64,000 bases of DNA from Neocallimastix lanati (nom. inval.) (lineage: Eukaryota > Neocallimastigomycota > Neocallimastigomycetes > Neocallimastigales > Neocallimastigaceae): NCBI GenBank assembly GCA_016946835.1, contig JACVTC010000276.1, forward strand, positions 1-64,000, read 5' to 3'. The notes beneath the pieces were generated by a model. The model was given only the letters and a program-made list of their open reading frames with translations, had not been told where the DNA came from and made no database searches. The position numbers and the translations under genes were made by a program. This document shows, piece by piece, positions 43,405-54,167 of the stretch (position 1 is its first letter; each line of letters begins with the position of its first letter).

Positions 43405-45564
43405 ATGTATTTAAAGTTTAATTTATATACAGATGAAGAATTTGAAAAGGAAACAATCCTTATTAAAAATAAGAATGAATTAACGGATAATACAACATCA
43501 TTTATTCTCAATCCTCAATTACCATGTAAACAATGTAAATCAATGATAGATTGTCCAGGACACACGGGAAGAATACCACTTTATTACAGAATTGTTCATC
43601 CTGTATTTGTAAGCATATTATGTAAAGAAATAAGTCATATTTGTCCAATTTGTAAAAAATATGATCCTTTACTTTCCTCTAATAACCCCTGTTGCGTAAA
43701 ACGTGTAGTTGCTACAACATTTTCATATCATAAAGTTAAACCGGAGGAAGTCACATCCAATAAATCCAAGTATTCCAAAAATTTTGAAAAAGAGTCAAAG
43801 AATATTTCAGAATATTCTTTCACATTTGGTAAGGAAACACTATCTATAGAGCAAATGTACGAAGAAATTCGTTCTGCAAATTTTTCAAAAAATCCAGAGC
43901 TACAAAATCGTTTACTTAATGTGTTTATCAAAAATATTCCAGTTTTACCAATCAATATGAGACCATCTATTCTAGATTCTAGCAACACTACAATTCATAA
44001 TAACGTAACAACATTATATCAACGTGTATTAGATCTCAACTACCAATATCACAATGGAAATTTAATTAAGTCCGTCTATATTGTACGTGCGTATAATTTA
44101 TACAAGAAAATTTTAGGTATTCGTAGTAAAAACGATTCGGTTGAGGATGCTAATAGAAATTATATTAAACAGATGTTATCAGGAAAAAATGGTATTTTCC
44201 GAAGTATGTGTTTAGCTAAGCGTCAAAATTTTTGTCTTCGAAGTGTTATCGTGCCAAATATTGATATCCCTTTAGATGTAGTATTAATTCCTAAAGTCTT
44301 TACTGATTCCTTAATTCCCTATGGGTATAAAACCAATGACTTTGTTATCATCAATAGACAACCTACACTTCAAACTACTTCAATCTTAGCCGTTCATTCT
44401 CGTCCAAGTAACTGTCGAACCATTCAGATCAATCCCCTTATTGCTAATGTCTTTCAAGCGGATTTTGACGGTGACGAAATGAACATTTTTTGGTTACCGG
44501 GTGAAGAAGCTAAAGAAGAGTTGGCCACAAAATTAAATATTGCAAATAATATCCGGTCATTTAAAAATGCTTCTATTATGATCAAATTTATACAAGATAC
44601 TTTAACCGGAATTTATAATATGACACGTAATAAAGAAATTATTGATATTGATATTGTTAAAAGAATGCGCGATAAATTGGGCATTCCCGATAGTGATTGG
44701 AAAAAATTTTGTAAATACTACAAATCGCGTATGAATAGTACAGATATCCCATATGCTCACCTGTTATCTTTATTACTTCCTAGAACGCTTACTTTACATG
44801 ATCATGGAGGTAATCTGATCGTAGATAAAGGAATATTACTAGGTGTTATCAGTGATAAAAATCAAACTATTTTACTTAATGCTATTTCAAATTACGGTAA
44901 TGAATTCTATTTAAAATTTATGTGGGATGTTCAACGCATGGTTCATGTATATAATCTTACTCATGTTATCACTATTTCTATTGCTGATTGTATGGTAAAT
45001 GATAAATTAAGAGAATCATATCTTCCCATAACCGATAGTATCTTAAATAAAATGGATCCTATACCTGTACTAAATCTTGACTCATTGATAGAAAATCAAA
45101 ATAAATTTGAAAATTACAACGAGTTTAAGAATCAAGTTTTTCGAAAATATTGTGACCTTACAGAATTAGTGGAATCCATCGATAATAATTTAACTAATAT
45201 CATTAACAGCGGATCTAAAGGAAATGTGGATAATGTTATTCAAATATTGATGTCGGTTGGAGTTCAAGCTATTTTACCAGTTTGTTATATTAAAAGTTCC
45301 TATTCCGAAGGATTAACAGCAAAAGAATTATTTATTCATTCAAAATCTGGTCGTGCAGGTATTATCTCTACTTCTCTTAATACATCATCTACCGGGTATT
45401 TACAAAGAGAACTTGTTAAAAGTATGGAAGATTTAGTAACCGATGAACAAGGAGTAGTTCATAACTACTCCAATGAGGAGATATATTATTACCCATTTAG
45501 TACAAATAAGCCAGACATTGATGAAACATTTTTAGAGCATGCATTTTCTATGGCTAGTCTTTAA
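43405..45564 (+). CDS. RPB1: DNA-directed RNA polymerase largest subunit, N-terminal half (RPB1-N)
   Basis: 719 residues covering the clamp, active site and bridge helix of RPB1. The clamp zinc motif is C41-x2-C44-x5-C50PGH53 with TGRIPL, followed by a second Cys set CPIC and CC. NRQPTLQTTSILA precedes the catalytic ADFDGDEMN, with the metal-A aspartates at 353, 355 and 357. The funnel and bridge-helix region shows SEGLTAKELFIHSKSGRAG and then TGYLQRELVKSMED at about 634-676. The protein stops soon after the start of the jaw. The trigger loop and remainder are in the separate gene RPB1-C (4763-6265 and, broken, 57385-58888). No in-frame coding continues after the stop. Only one copy of this half is in the window. 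Confidence 0.97.
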   Translation: MYLKFNLYTDEEFEKETILIKNKNELTDNTTSFILNPQLPCKQCKSMIDCPGHTGRIPLYYRIVHPVFVSILCKEISHICPICKKYDPLLSSNNPCCVKRVVATTFSYHKVKPEEVTSNKSKYSKNFEKESKNISEYSFTFGKETLSIEQMYEEIRSANFSKNPELQNRLLNVFIKNIPVLPINMRPSILDSSNTTIHNNVTTLYQRVLDLNYQYHNGNLIKSVYIVRAYNLYKKILGIRSKNDSVEDANRNYIKQMLSGKNGIFRSMCLAKRQNFCLRSVIVPNIDIPLDVVLIPKVFTDSLIPYGYKTNDFVIINRQPTLQTTSILAVHSRPSNCRTIQINPLIANVFQADFDGDEMNIFWLPGEEAKEELATKLNIANNIRSFKNASIMIKFIQDTLTGIYNMTRNKEIIDIDIVKRMRDKLGIPDSDWKKFCKYYKSRMNSTDIPYAHLLSLLLPRTLTLHDHGGNLIVDKGILLGVISDKNQTILLNAISNYGNEFYLKFMWDVQRMVHVYNLTHVITISIADCMVNDKLRESYLPITDSILNKMDPIPVLNLDSLIENQNKFENYNEFKNQVFRKYCDLTELVESIDNNLTNIINSGSKGNVDNVIQILMSVGVQAILPVCYIKSSYSEGLTAKELFIHSKSGRAGIISTSLNTSSTGYLQRELVKSMEDLVTDEQGVVHNYSNEEIYYYPFSTNKPDIDETFLEHAFSMASL

Positions 45565-46211
45565 ACTAAATATAATATATAGAGACCGTCAATATGATAT
45601 TACAGATATAAAAATAGGATATAATATAAAATATTTTGTTGATATCAAAAAAGGTGTAGTTTAAAGTTTTAAAAATATTTTAAATAAAAAAAAAAATTTT
45701 ATTACTACTACTCTATATTTGTTTTTATATTTTTTTAAAAAAACATTATATACATTTATGAAAAAGTTAATTTTTTTAAGTATCTTTTTACTTTTTTATT
45801 TTTTTTTAAAAAAAATCATATACATATATAAATGGAATAAACAATTATTTTTTTAAGCAATTTTTTTACATTTTTTTTTTTTTAAAAAAAAATCATATAC
45901 ATATATTAATGGAATAAACAATTATTTTTATTTTTAATAATAAATAAATTATAGTAATTAATTTACTATTTACATAATTTAAAGTATTAAATATTAATAT
46001 AAATATAAATATTATTATGTTTTAAATATAAAAATTATTGAAATGTTAAATAAAATTAAAAATTATTAATTAGAGTTTAAATTTATTATAATTTAATTTT
46101 CTTTTTTTTATTTATAAAATAAAATGTCATAAAGAATTGCAATTGAATTTACACGTTTATACATGCTTTTAATTATTAATTTTATTTTTCATAGTTTTAT
46201 ACATGAATATG

Positions 46212-46254
<43 letters not shown>

Positions 46255-46327
46255 TTTTTTCTTTTTAATTTTGTATATAATTTTAATTTCTATTTTATTT
46301 TAATCTTTAAATTTTTTGTATTAGAAA
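45565..46327. other. Convergent AT-rich spacer
   Basis: No gene seen. Contains a diverged tandem repeat (45729-45930) and an ATT microsatellite at about 46212-46253. Confidence 0.6.
45729..45930. repeat. Diverged tandem repeat of about 71-77 bases
   Basis: Three units with a T run, an A run and then CATATACATATATAAATGGAA-like sequence; the last two units share AATGGAATAAACAATTATTT. Confidence 0.75.
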
Positions 46328-47200
46328 TTATTCAGAATTAATATTCAAAGTTATATAAGATTTTGAATTGTAGTAAAAAGTATTATAATGATCATTAATA
46401 ATTTTATTTATTTTATTGTATATTACTACCGGATTATTTTCAATAATATCACTATTGCGTTTGTTAATTTCATTAATATCATATGGAATTCCGTATTCAG
46501 AGAGAAATTCCTTGATTTTACTAAAAATAGGTTTTTCCTTAATCAAAGCAATAGACTTGAACGTCATTTTAATGTAATACTCGGGTTGTAATTCTTCTCC
46601 ATATCTACTGACTTCAACATAATGAGTTGCCATAAAATAACTGTTTTGCTTTTTATTTTTTTCGGTGGAGCAATATTGAATAACAAGTATTCCAGCACCA
46701 AAATAACTTTTAAATTCATCGAAAAATAAAATATAAGAATGTAATGATTTGTCAACCATATCAACACTTAATGGCCATTTAGTAGACTTAGGTTCATTTT
46801 TTCTTATATCGTTGTTTTGACTGTCCTTTTGAAATATCCAATTATTACCTAGGGAAACAACAACTGCCGGATGTCCATATTTAAGAGTGGTAGCAACATT
46901 ACTGATATATTGATTTAATGGTAGTTTCCCTTCTGAACGAACATGAACTCCACAATACATATGTCCCGGAATTACTTTATTATTACAAGTGGTTTTATTT
47001 CTTTTTAATCCAATACAAGTATTATTCAAACTAAGTTTGGCCATTTCGTGAATTGATGATTGGATATCATCTTCCTTAGTTAAATTATTTAAAATATTAT
47101 CTTTATTTATATTAAGGTTATAATTATTATTGAAGACTTGGACAGATTTACTACATAATATTTCGATCACTTCGTTGTAATAATTTGTTAAATTTTCCAT
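46328..47200 (-). CDS. Unknown viral protein with a small C/H zinc motif
   Basis: 290 residues. Around residues 62-84 is the motif CIGLKRNKTTC followed by YCGVH, giving ligands of the form C-x8-C-x10-C-x2-H. Short Cys/His segments of this KxxTxCxNK...YCxxH kind are frequent in giant-virus proteins, which supports viral origin. The rest is a mixed alpha/beta region of about 170 residues with no recognised motif (WPLSVDMVDKSLHSYILFFDE, FGAGILVIQYC). No signal peptide or membrane segment. It is convergent with RPB1-N and divergent from the helicase gene. The function is unknown; nucleic-acid binding is a guess from the zinc motif. Confidence 0.75.
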   Translation of the reverse strand: MENLTNYYNEVIEILCSKSVQVFNNNYNLNINKDNILNNLTKEDDIQSSIHEMAKLSLNNTCIGLKRNKTTCNNKVIPGHMYCGVHVRSEGKLPLNQYISNVATTLKYGHPAVVVSLGNNWIFQKDSQNNDIRKNEPKSTKWPLSVDMVDKSLHSYILFFDEFKSYFGAGILVIQYCSTEKNKKQNSYFMATHYVEVSRYGEELQPEYYIKMTFKSIALIKEKPIFSKIKEFLSEYGIPYDINEINKRNSDIIENNPVVIYNKINKIINDHYNTFYYNSKSYITLNINSE

Positions 47201-48029
47201 TATTACAAATTTAAATAGAATAATATAAACCTTATTAAAAGTAAAAAATAAAATTTAAAATTAAAATATATTAAATTTATAAAAATAATAATGTAAGTAA
47301 TTCTAAAAGTATTTATTTAACTTCTTTTATAAATGACATTTATCATTTGAAAGAGTTTTCTCATATAATTAAATAAAATTTTTAAAGTTTAAAGTAGATC
47401 TAAAAAAAATAAAATTTTTAAAATTTAATCTTGTTCTTAAATTTAAAATTTTATACCTTTTAATTTATTTTTTGGGATAGTTGAATTTTAAATATTAGTA
47501 AATTTATATTATATATATATATTTTTTATAGTTGGACAGATAATGTAATAATTTATCAATTTTCAATAGCATATATTATTCATTCATATACCAATAAAAT
47601 TAAAAGAAAAAATTTTAATAAATTAAATATATTATTAGTACATTGAAAATATATTTATAAAATGATTTAAAAAGTATAATATTTAATACATTTATAAACA
47701 AATATTAAGGTTTATATTTTATAAATTTATTAAAAAAAAAAAAATATAAAAGTTAAAAGAGTAATACATTTTTTGATATATTACATTAAAATTAGTATAA
47801 TTTTAATTTTGAATAAAGTATTATTGATGTAATAAATAAATTATTATTTTACAATTATTTAATTTAATTTGTTAAGTAGTTTAATTACTTTATTAGTAAA
47901 TATATTTATTTTACATTATATAAATATATATTAATTTTTCCTTTTTGTTTTATTTTTTTTTTTTCTTTAATTTATTTACAAAAATAATAGAGTTAAATAA
48001 ATTTGTATTGAGGATAGATAGAACTATAA
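47201..48029. other. Divergent AT-rich spacer
   Basis: 829 bases with no gene seen; probably contains promoters for the zinc-motif gene and the helicase. Confidence 0.5.
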
Positions 48030-51000
48030 ATGACATATCCGGATATTAATAACTTACATAGTTTAAGAGAATTTACGGAGATTTATACGAATAATCCGTT
48101 GATAGAAGAAAATGTACATATGAAAAGATATCAAATATTACCCGTAAGGTATATGTCACCGGAAAATGAAGTGGTCAACCGATTTCTAATTTATCATTCA
48201 CCAGGAACCGGGAAATCATTCACCGCATTATGGATTGCATTAAAATTCATAAATGTTTATAAGAAACCTTGTATTATTCTTGTAAAAGGTAAGGAAGCTA
48301 TTACGGAATTTACCAAACGTGTAAAGACTTGGTATGATTATACTTTTGAATATTATCCACACTTACCGAACGTTAAAGATTATAAAGAATTTATCAAAAA
48401 GTATATTGAATTTCGCACTTATATAACTTTCTGTAACGATATCAAAAACATTAATGATAGTAACACTGACACCGATGATAATAACAACAAAAGTGACCAC
48501 CAACAGACAACATCTAATTCTTTTTCTTTTTATGATGAAAGATTAATTATTATTGATGAAGTTCATCATTTTCGTAACCCTACCAAAAAAAAGTTTATCT
48601 ATAACAATTTAAGTTCACTTTTAAATCATATTAATAAAAGTCGAATTATATTTATGTCTGCAACTCCTATTTTTGATAATGCGAATGAAATAACAGATCT
48701 GGTTAAATTAATTAAACCAAATTTGAATTCCACTTCATTTTTAACCCCTGAAAAACTGAAAGAAGAAATGCTTGGTCACCTGTCTTATTATGGATTAAAT
48801 CCACCAAACACGACCGTGAATTATATGGGTTCATATATACCAGGTATTGAACGTTACAAAATAGTAAAAGTACCTATGCAAGGAGTTCAACTTCAAAATT
48901 ATCGAAATATCCTAAAGGAACCTCAAGAGAAGAATAATATGGGAATCAATTATGTGAAAGCAACACTTGGTGTTCTTCATTTACAAATTGATGATAATTT
49001 AACACAAGATACTAATAAAGGATCAAAAGCAAAAGGTAAATCGAATGATACCAAAAAGGGATCAAAAGCAAAAGGTAAATCGAATGATGCAAAAAAAAGA
49101 TCAAAATCCAAAGTTAAATCGGATTTATCAGAATACCAATTTAGTAATGATAAGATTATTCATAGTAACCCTCTTTTACAAGATATTATAAATCAGCAAT
49201 CCAAGGATATTAAAAATTATTGTTGTAAATTGTATCATTGTCTTAACGAAATAAATAAAAAGGAAAATCCAGACGGACCTATATTTATCTATTGCAGTAT
49301 CATTGAGCAAGTTGGTATTTATTACTTTTCCGCGATACTTTGTGCTATGGGCTATCATTATGTATATAATAAAATATCATCTAATAGTCGTCATAATGAT
49401 GAGACATCAAATTTTTCCAATTTAGAAAGTAAAGTGGATAGGAAAGGCAAAGGGATCAATCGTTTTCTTCCTCATCATTTTTCTTCTTTTCATGATGGTG
49501 ATGTTGATGATGATAACGAATTCGCTGAACTAAAGGAAATTCGAAAAGAAAGAGATGATAAATTTTGGAATTTTACATTCATTACTGGAGATAAAAAGCT
49601 CTGTCCAAATATGATGGAGCGTTTAGATATATTTAATGATTCAAGTAATCAAAATGGATCAAAGATAAAGGTTCTTCTAGGAAGTGACATAGTATCGGAA
49701 AGTGTTGATATTATGAATGTCCGACAATTACACGTATTAACACCGCATTGGAATTATGAGAAAATAAATCAAATTATTGGCCGTATTCGACGCGTCGGTT
49801 CACATGATTCTCTTCCTGAAAATCAACGATTCGTCAATGTTTATTTGTACATGGCATGTGATGACGAAGTAAAGTGTTCCGATTCATATCAGTATAGTGT
49901 GGACTATCGCAAGTATATTTTATGTGAAAATAAATATAAAGATGCGTTAAAATTTAATCAAGCATTAAAAAATGCTTCTATAGAATTTTTGATTCATGCT
50001 CCTTTTAACTTAAATGATTCTCAAAACAGTAACGGTCTCTCTACTAAAGAACAGAATAAACCTTTAGATATTGAATCAAGCCTGAGTGAAAGTAGAGCAA
50101 TGACCAATACTAGTATAGCTATAGATGCTAATATTCATGGAGAGACTTCTTCATTCGAAGATATTAATGGAAATGAGATAATTGGCAATACAAGTATCGT
50201 TCCATATTTACATTATTCTTCGGTATACTTAGATAAACTTTTACCATTATGTATGATCGAAATAAATAAAAAGTTAAGACCATTCTTTTCAGAGAACCAT
50301 TGTATTAGAATTATGGATCTTATGGATAGAATTCCTGTCATTAATCTATTCGTTTTACCAAAATTAATAGAATATATAAATAGTAATAATATTGTGATAG
50401 CTGGTGGTATTTTAAGATATTCTGACGGAATGATTTATCGTAAAATTATATCCAATTATCGTTTAAATTATAGGAATGCTTATTTTGGAAAATTACTTCG
50501 CCAAAATCTTCCATTTTATAATAATAATAGAAGTAGGCAAATGAACGAACATTCATCCTACTTTATTCACGCAAAGGTTGATATTAAAAGCGAAGAAATA
50601 GTGTCTTTAAACAATAAATTACAAAATGCTGATATGACCAGAGAAGCATATAATCAACTTATTAAATATTCTCATACTGAAAAATTGTTTATATTAAGAT
50701 ATGCTCTACGTCAAAATTTATTCAATATCACTAAATTATTTTATCCTTATTGGAAAAAAATCGATAATTTCGTTTATATATCGTATTTTTCAACCATTAA
50801 AACTACATCTTATGCTAGTAATAAAAAAAAATCAGAGAAGGATTTTAGTACTAATATTATTTATGCAGATTTTAATCTTCGAGAATGGATGTTGGTAAAT
50901 GATGAGCCTAATTCAGAGGATATTTCAAAACAAATGGATAATCATTATAGAATTGAAGAACGAAATCGAATAAAAGATCGTTATAAATACGTCTATATAT

Positions 51001-51704
51001 TATGTAATGATTTAACTTTAAGATATTGTGACTTAAAAAAAAATTTAAATTTTAATTTTAAAGAAGAGGAACCTTCTACTTCAAATAGTTCTACTTCAAA
51101 TAGTTCTACTTCAAATAGTTCTACTTCAAATAGTTCTACTTCAAATGGTTCTACTTCAAAATGTTCTACTTTAGAATTTTCTACTACAAAATGTTCTACT
51201 ACAGAATGTTCTACTTCAAAATGTACTACTTCAAAATGTTCTACTACAAAATGTTCTACTACAGAATGTTCTACTTCAAAATGTACTACTTCAAAATGTT
51301 CATCATCAAAATGTTCTACTTCAGAATGCTCTACTTCAGAATGTTCTACTTCAGAATGTTCTACTTCAGAATGTTCTACTTCAGATTCGGATTCTATTAA
51401 TTATCGTGAAATTAATCGTGGTTGTAATATTGAAACTTTTTATATAAAGGAAGAACTTATGGAAAAGCTCATCTATTCAATATGTTATGACGATATGGAA
51501 AAAAAATTGTCATCTATTCGTATTCCAAACTATAAAGTAATTTCTGAAAAAGATATGGAAAATTTTTATAAAGAAGAAAACAATAAAGATAAATATAAAG
51601 AAATTAAAAAACATATTTTAAGCGTTGTCACTCAAAACGATATTCCTAAATATTGTAAAGAAAGACCACATCAAGCTTTTTTGTTGCATGAATTATTGTC
51701 ATAA
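48030..51704 (+). CDS. D6/D11-type superfamily 2 helicase (viral transcription ATPase)
   Basis: 1224 residues. Walker A SPGTGKS at 57-63, the DEVHH box at 176-180, SATPIFDNANEI (motif III), a VSESVDIMNVRQLHVL segment and the arginine-finger motif QIIGRIRRVGSH from residue 581 match the SF2 family that includes poxvirus D6 (early transcription factor), D11 (NPH-I) and asfarvirus counterparts. These act in initiation or termination of viral transcription, so this is the likely partner of the viral RNA polymerase; I cannot say which subgroup it joins. A GSKAKGKSND repeat lies at about 330-360, and an STSNS/STSKC low-complexity run at about 1015-1118. After the TAA stop, the same frame stays open for 29 more ordinary-looking codons, so the stop may be recent. 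Confidence 0.9.
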   Translation: MTYPDINNLHSLREFTEIYTNNPLIEENVHMKRYQILPVRYMSPENEVVNRFLIYHSPGTGKSFTALWIALKFINVYKKPCIILVKGKEAITEFTKRVKTWYDYTFEYYPHLPNVKDYKEFIKKYIEFRTYITFCNDIKNINDSNTDTDDNNNKSDHQQTTSNSFSFYDERLIIIDEVHHFRNPTKKKFIYNNLSSLLNHINKSRIIFMSATPIFDNANEITDLVKLIKPNLNSTSFLTPEKLKEEMLGHLSYYGLNPPNTTVNYMGSYIPGIERYKIVKVPMQGVQLQNYRNILKEPQEKNNMGINYVKATLGVLHLQIDDNLTQDTNKGSKAKGKSNDTKKGSKAKGKSNDAKKRSKSKVKSDLSEYQFSNDKIIHSNPLLQDIINQQSKDIKNYCCKLYHCLNEINKKENPDGPIFIYCSIIEQVGIYYFSAILCAMGYHYVYNKISSNSRHNDETSNFSNLESKVDRKGKGINRFLPHHFSSFHDGDVDDDNEFAELKEIRKERDDKFWNFTFITGDKKLCPNMMERLDIFNDSSNQNGSKIKVLLGSDIVSESVDIMNVRQLHVLTPHWNYEKINQIIGRIRRVGSHDSLPENQRFVNVYLYMACDDEVKCSDSYQYSVDYRKYILCENKYKDALKFNQALKNASIEFLIHAPFNLNDSQNSNGLSTKEQNKPLDIESSLSESRAMTNTSIAIDANIHGETSSFEDINGNEIIGNTSIVPYLHYSSVYLDKLLPLCMIEINKKLRPFFSENHCIRIMDLMDRIPVINLFVLPKLIEYINSNNIVIAGGILRYSDGMIYRKIISNYRLNYRNAYFGKLLRQNLPFYNNNRSRQMNEHSSYFIHAKVDIKSEEIVSLNNKLQNADMTREAYNQLIKYSHTEKLFILRYALRQNLFNITKLFYPYWKKIDNFVYISYFSTIKTTSYASNKKKSEKDFSTNIIYADFNLREWMLVNDEPNSEDISKQMDNHYRIEERNRIKDRYKYVYILCNDLTLRYCDLKKNLNFNFKEEEPSTSNSSTSNSSTSNSSTSNSSTSNGSTSKCSTLEFSTTKCSTTECSTSKCTTSKCSTTKCSTTECSTSKCTTSKCSSSKCSTSECSTSECSTSECSTSECSTSDSDSINYREINRGCNIETFYIKEELMEKLIYSICYDDMEKKLSSIRIPNYKVISEKDMENFYKEENNKDKYKEIKKHILSVVTQNDIPKYCKERPHQAFLLHELLS
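51076..51388 (+). repeat. 15-base tandem repeat coding Ser-Thr-Ser units
   Basis: About 21 copies of a 15-base unit of the form TCTACTTCAAATAGT, with variants (AATGT, GAATGT) that change residue 4-5 to KC, EC or NG. Cys appears at regular five-residue spacing in most of the second half. Confidence 0.9.
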
Positions 51705-52471
51705 TTTTCAGAAAAAATTAAAGATAGTAGAAATGAAATGATAGAATTATGGGAAAAATATTTATTTGATTATGATCTTATTATTATTTTATAAATGAAT
51801 AAACCTTTAATTATTTTTAGTATAGTTAATATATATATATTGTAAATAAATTTTATATAAATTAAAATAATAATATATTTAAATAATTGCAAAAATAAAA
51901 AAATAATTTAAATTAAAATTTTATATATAGGTATATGAATAAATAGTATATTAAAATTAAATATTAATTATTAATTATATAAGAAATTATTATTATATTT
52001 GAAAAATTAAATGTACATATTTTATATTATATATAGTATTTTTTTAAAAATAAAAATTAATTGATAATTTTATATTCCTTTTTACTTTTTTTTTTTTTTA
52101 ATAATAAAAAAAAATTAAATATATTTATCTGTACATTGAAAAATATATATATATATTTTTTTAAAAAAATTAATATCCAAATATATTTAATGTAATTATT
52201 ATTATATATCGTTATTCATTACATGTTTAATATAATTTTATATATAAATATATATATAATATTATTTAATTAAATAATTATATTATATTATTTTATTATT
52301 ATATTATATTTTATGGTTATACTACATTATATTATTATATAAATTATAATTATTATTATTAATAATTTTAAATTATGTTATTACTAAAGTATATTTCAAT
52401 GAAATTATAACATTAAAATTGTCAAATTTTTACTATAAACATATAAATATATAATATATATACATATATAT
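51705..52471. other. AT-rich spacer
   Basis: The first 90 bases keep the helicase frame open after its stop. The rest, to 52471, is A/T-rich with TA runs and no gene seen. Confidence 0.5.
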
Positions 52472-53325
52472 TTATATTCTTTTAGTACTACAATGAATTG
52501 AATTTGGTATAAAGTTTATATCTACAAAGTAAGCTTTACATGTAAAATTGACCATTGGTATATTATTAACAATACGTTCATTAATAATAATATAATTTAC
52601 CTTTATCAATGGATAAATATTTCCATTAATATAACAAAACGTGTCTCTAGAAAGAAGATCTGCCATCTCATCCAAATAATCATCTCCACAATAAACAGTT
52701 AGTACCAATCTTTTTTTTGTCTTTAAATGAATCTTTAAAGTAGCGAATATTAATATATTCGGTATTATTATTTCCTTTATTTATAATACCAGTAAAGATC
52801 CAATTTTGATTAAATGTTACATTATTCTTTTTTAACATGTAATAAATAGGAGAAGATTCATCGATATGTCTAATATAATCCGATATTAGCATTTGCATAC
52901 GAGAATCGATAAATCGAAGTCGTTCAATAAATTTTTTCATTGGTTCAGTTTCGTTTTCAGGAAATTCGATGAATAAAATTATCTTGTACAAAATTGTTTT
53001 TATTAAGATGGTAATGAGACATTGGAATAGATAAAGAGGGTAAATCAGTTAACGTAATACCAGAACTAATTTTTAAAGGTCCTAAAATTACATTATTGGT
53101 ATTATTGAAACATTTGATAACAAATCGAAACATACTATTATTTTTAGGTAAAGGTACAACTTCCTTAAAATTTATAGTAGATATCATTCTTTGAAATATC
53201 ATATCTGTACTGCATGATGATGATAAGATACGATTATAATAATCCATTCTTGAAGTACTAGATTTATTAGAAGAGTTTATCGACTTGACAAGTTGTTCCG
53301 AACTTTTAAAATTCTTTTTTTGCAT
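52472..53325 (-). pseudogene. Broken viral gene of about 285 codons, unknown
   Basis: Three overlapping minus-strand frames (52957-53325, 52680-52991 and 52472-52708) read as consecutive parts of one protein that changes frame twice: near 52980-52990 and in an A8 run (T8 on this strand) near 52711-52718. Each part is ordinary globular sequence rather than low complexity, such as FIERLRFIDSRMQM and IYPLIKVNYIIINE. I do not recognise it with certainty. The size and the beta-rich C-terminal part would be compatible with a giant-virus single-stranded DNA-binding protein, but this is only a guess. Either a decayed gene or a good gene with two sequencing errors, at least one of them in a homopolymer. 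Confidence 0.7.
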
Positions 53326-53915
53326 TTTAAATTTTAATACTTTTTAATACATTAATTATTGTATTTAAAAAATTTCAATTAAATTTATATACGTTAATGA
53401 GTAATTTACTACTTAAATTTATAATTTAATTTTTCATTTTAAACAAATTAGGAAATGGTTAAAATATATTATTTATGACAAATTTTTTTTCTTTTTTTTG
53501 TATAAGCCCCTAATCACTATAAACTATTAATTTTATTATTATATTTTATTATTTTTAAAAAAAAAATTTAAATATTTACAAATTAATATTATAATATACA
53601 TAATTTCTTATATTAAATTCATTTCATTTCATATAAAAGAATATTTATAATTAATTAGTAATATTATAATATTGTATAATAATTTCATAAAAAAAAAAAA
53701 TAATTTATGTAAAAATTAAAATTATTCATATTTTTTTTTTAAACCAAAATTATAATTTTAATATTTTATAAAAGTTAAATTGAACATAAAATTCCATATT
53801 TTTAATTAGACATATATATAATGAATTATATTTAAATAATATTTATTAAATATTTAAAATTAATAAATAATTTAATTCTAAATATTATTAAAAAATTATA
53901 AATTAAATAAAAGTT
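53326..53915. other. AT-rich spacer
   Basis: No gene seen in 590 bases. Confidence 0.5.
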
Positions 53916-54167
53916 TTAAATAACTCTTTTACAGTTTGAACAATAATATACTATAGTGGCCTCTTCATCACATCTACGAATTTGTAAACGTCTCAACTCA
54001 ATATATTTATTATTATTACATCTTTTACAACATATAGAATTTTTTTTTATTTCCTTTTTTTCATCATCTAATACCGGTAATTTATTTTTCTCTCTTAATC
54101 TATCTTCACTAAATAAGGACGATTCTTTAAAAAATTTATCCAATGCTTTCATCGAAATATTATCCAT
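53916..54167 (-). CDS. TFIIS-type zinc-ribbon transcript cleavage factor, minimal
   Basis: 83 residues. The C-terminal half is a zinc ribbon: CKRC at about 48-51, then a LQIRRCDEEAT loop, and YYCSNC before the end. The acidic DE pair in the loop is the catalytic feature of TFIIS-type ribbons, which enter the polymerase pore and stimulate RNA cleavage; RPB9-type ribbons usually lack it. Giant viruses including asfarviruses encode TFIIS homologues, normally two to three times longer. The first 45 residues are a short charged linker, with no room for the central domain. A reduced TFIIS that serves the viral polymerase is the best reading, with an RPB9-like subunit as the alternative. Confidence 0.75.
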   Translation of the reverse strand: MDNISMKALDKFFKESSLFSEDRLREKNKLPVLDDEKKEIKKNSICCKRCNNNKYIELRRLQIRRCDEEATIVYYCSNCKRVI

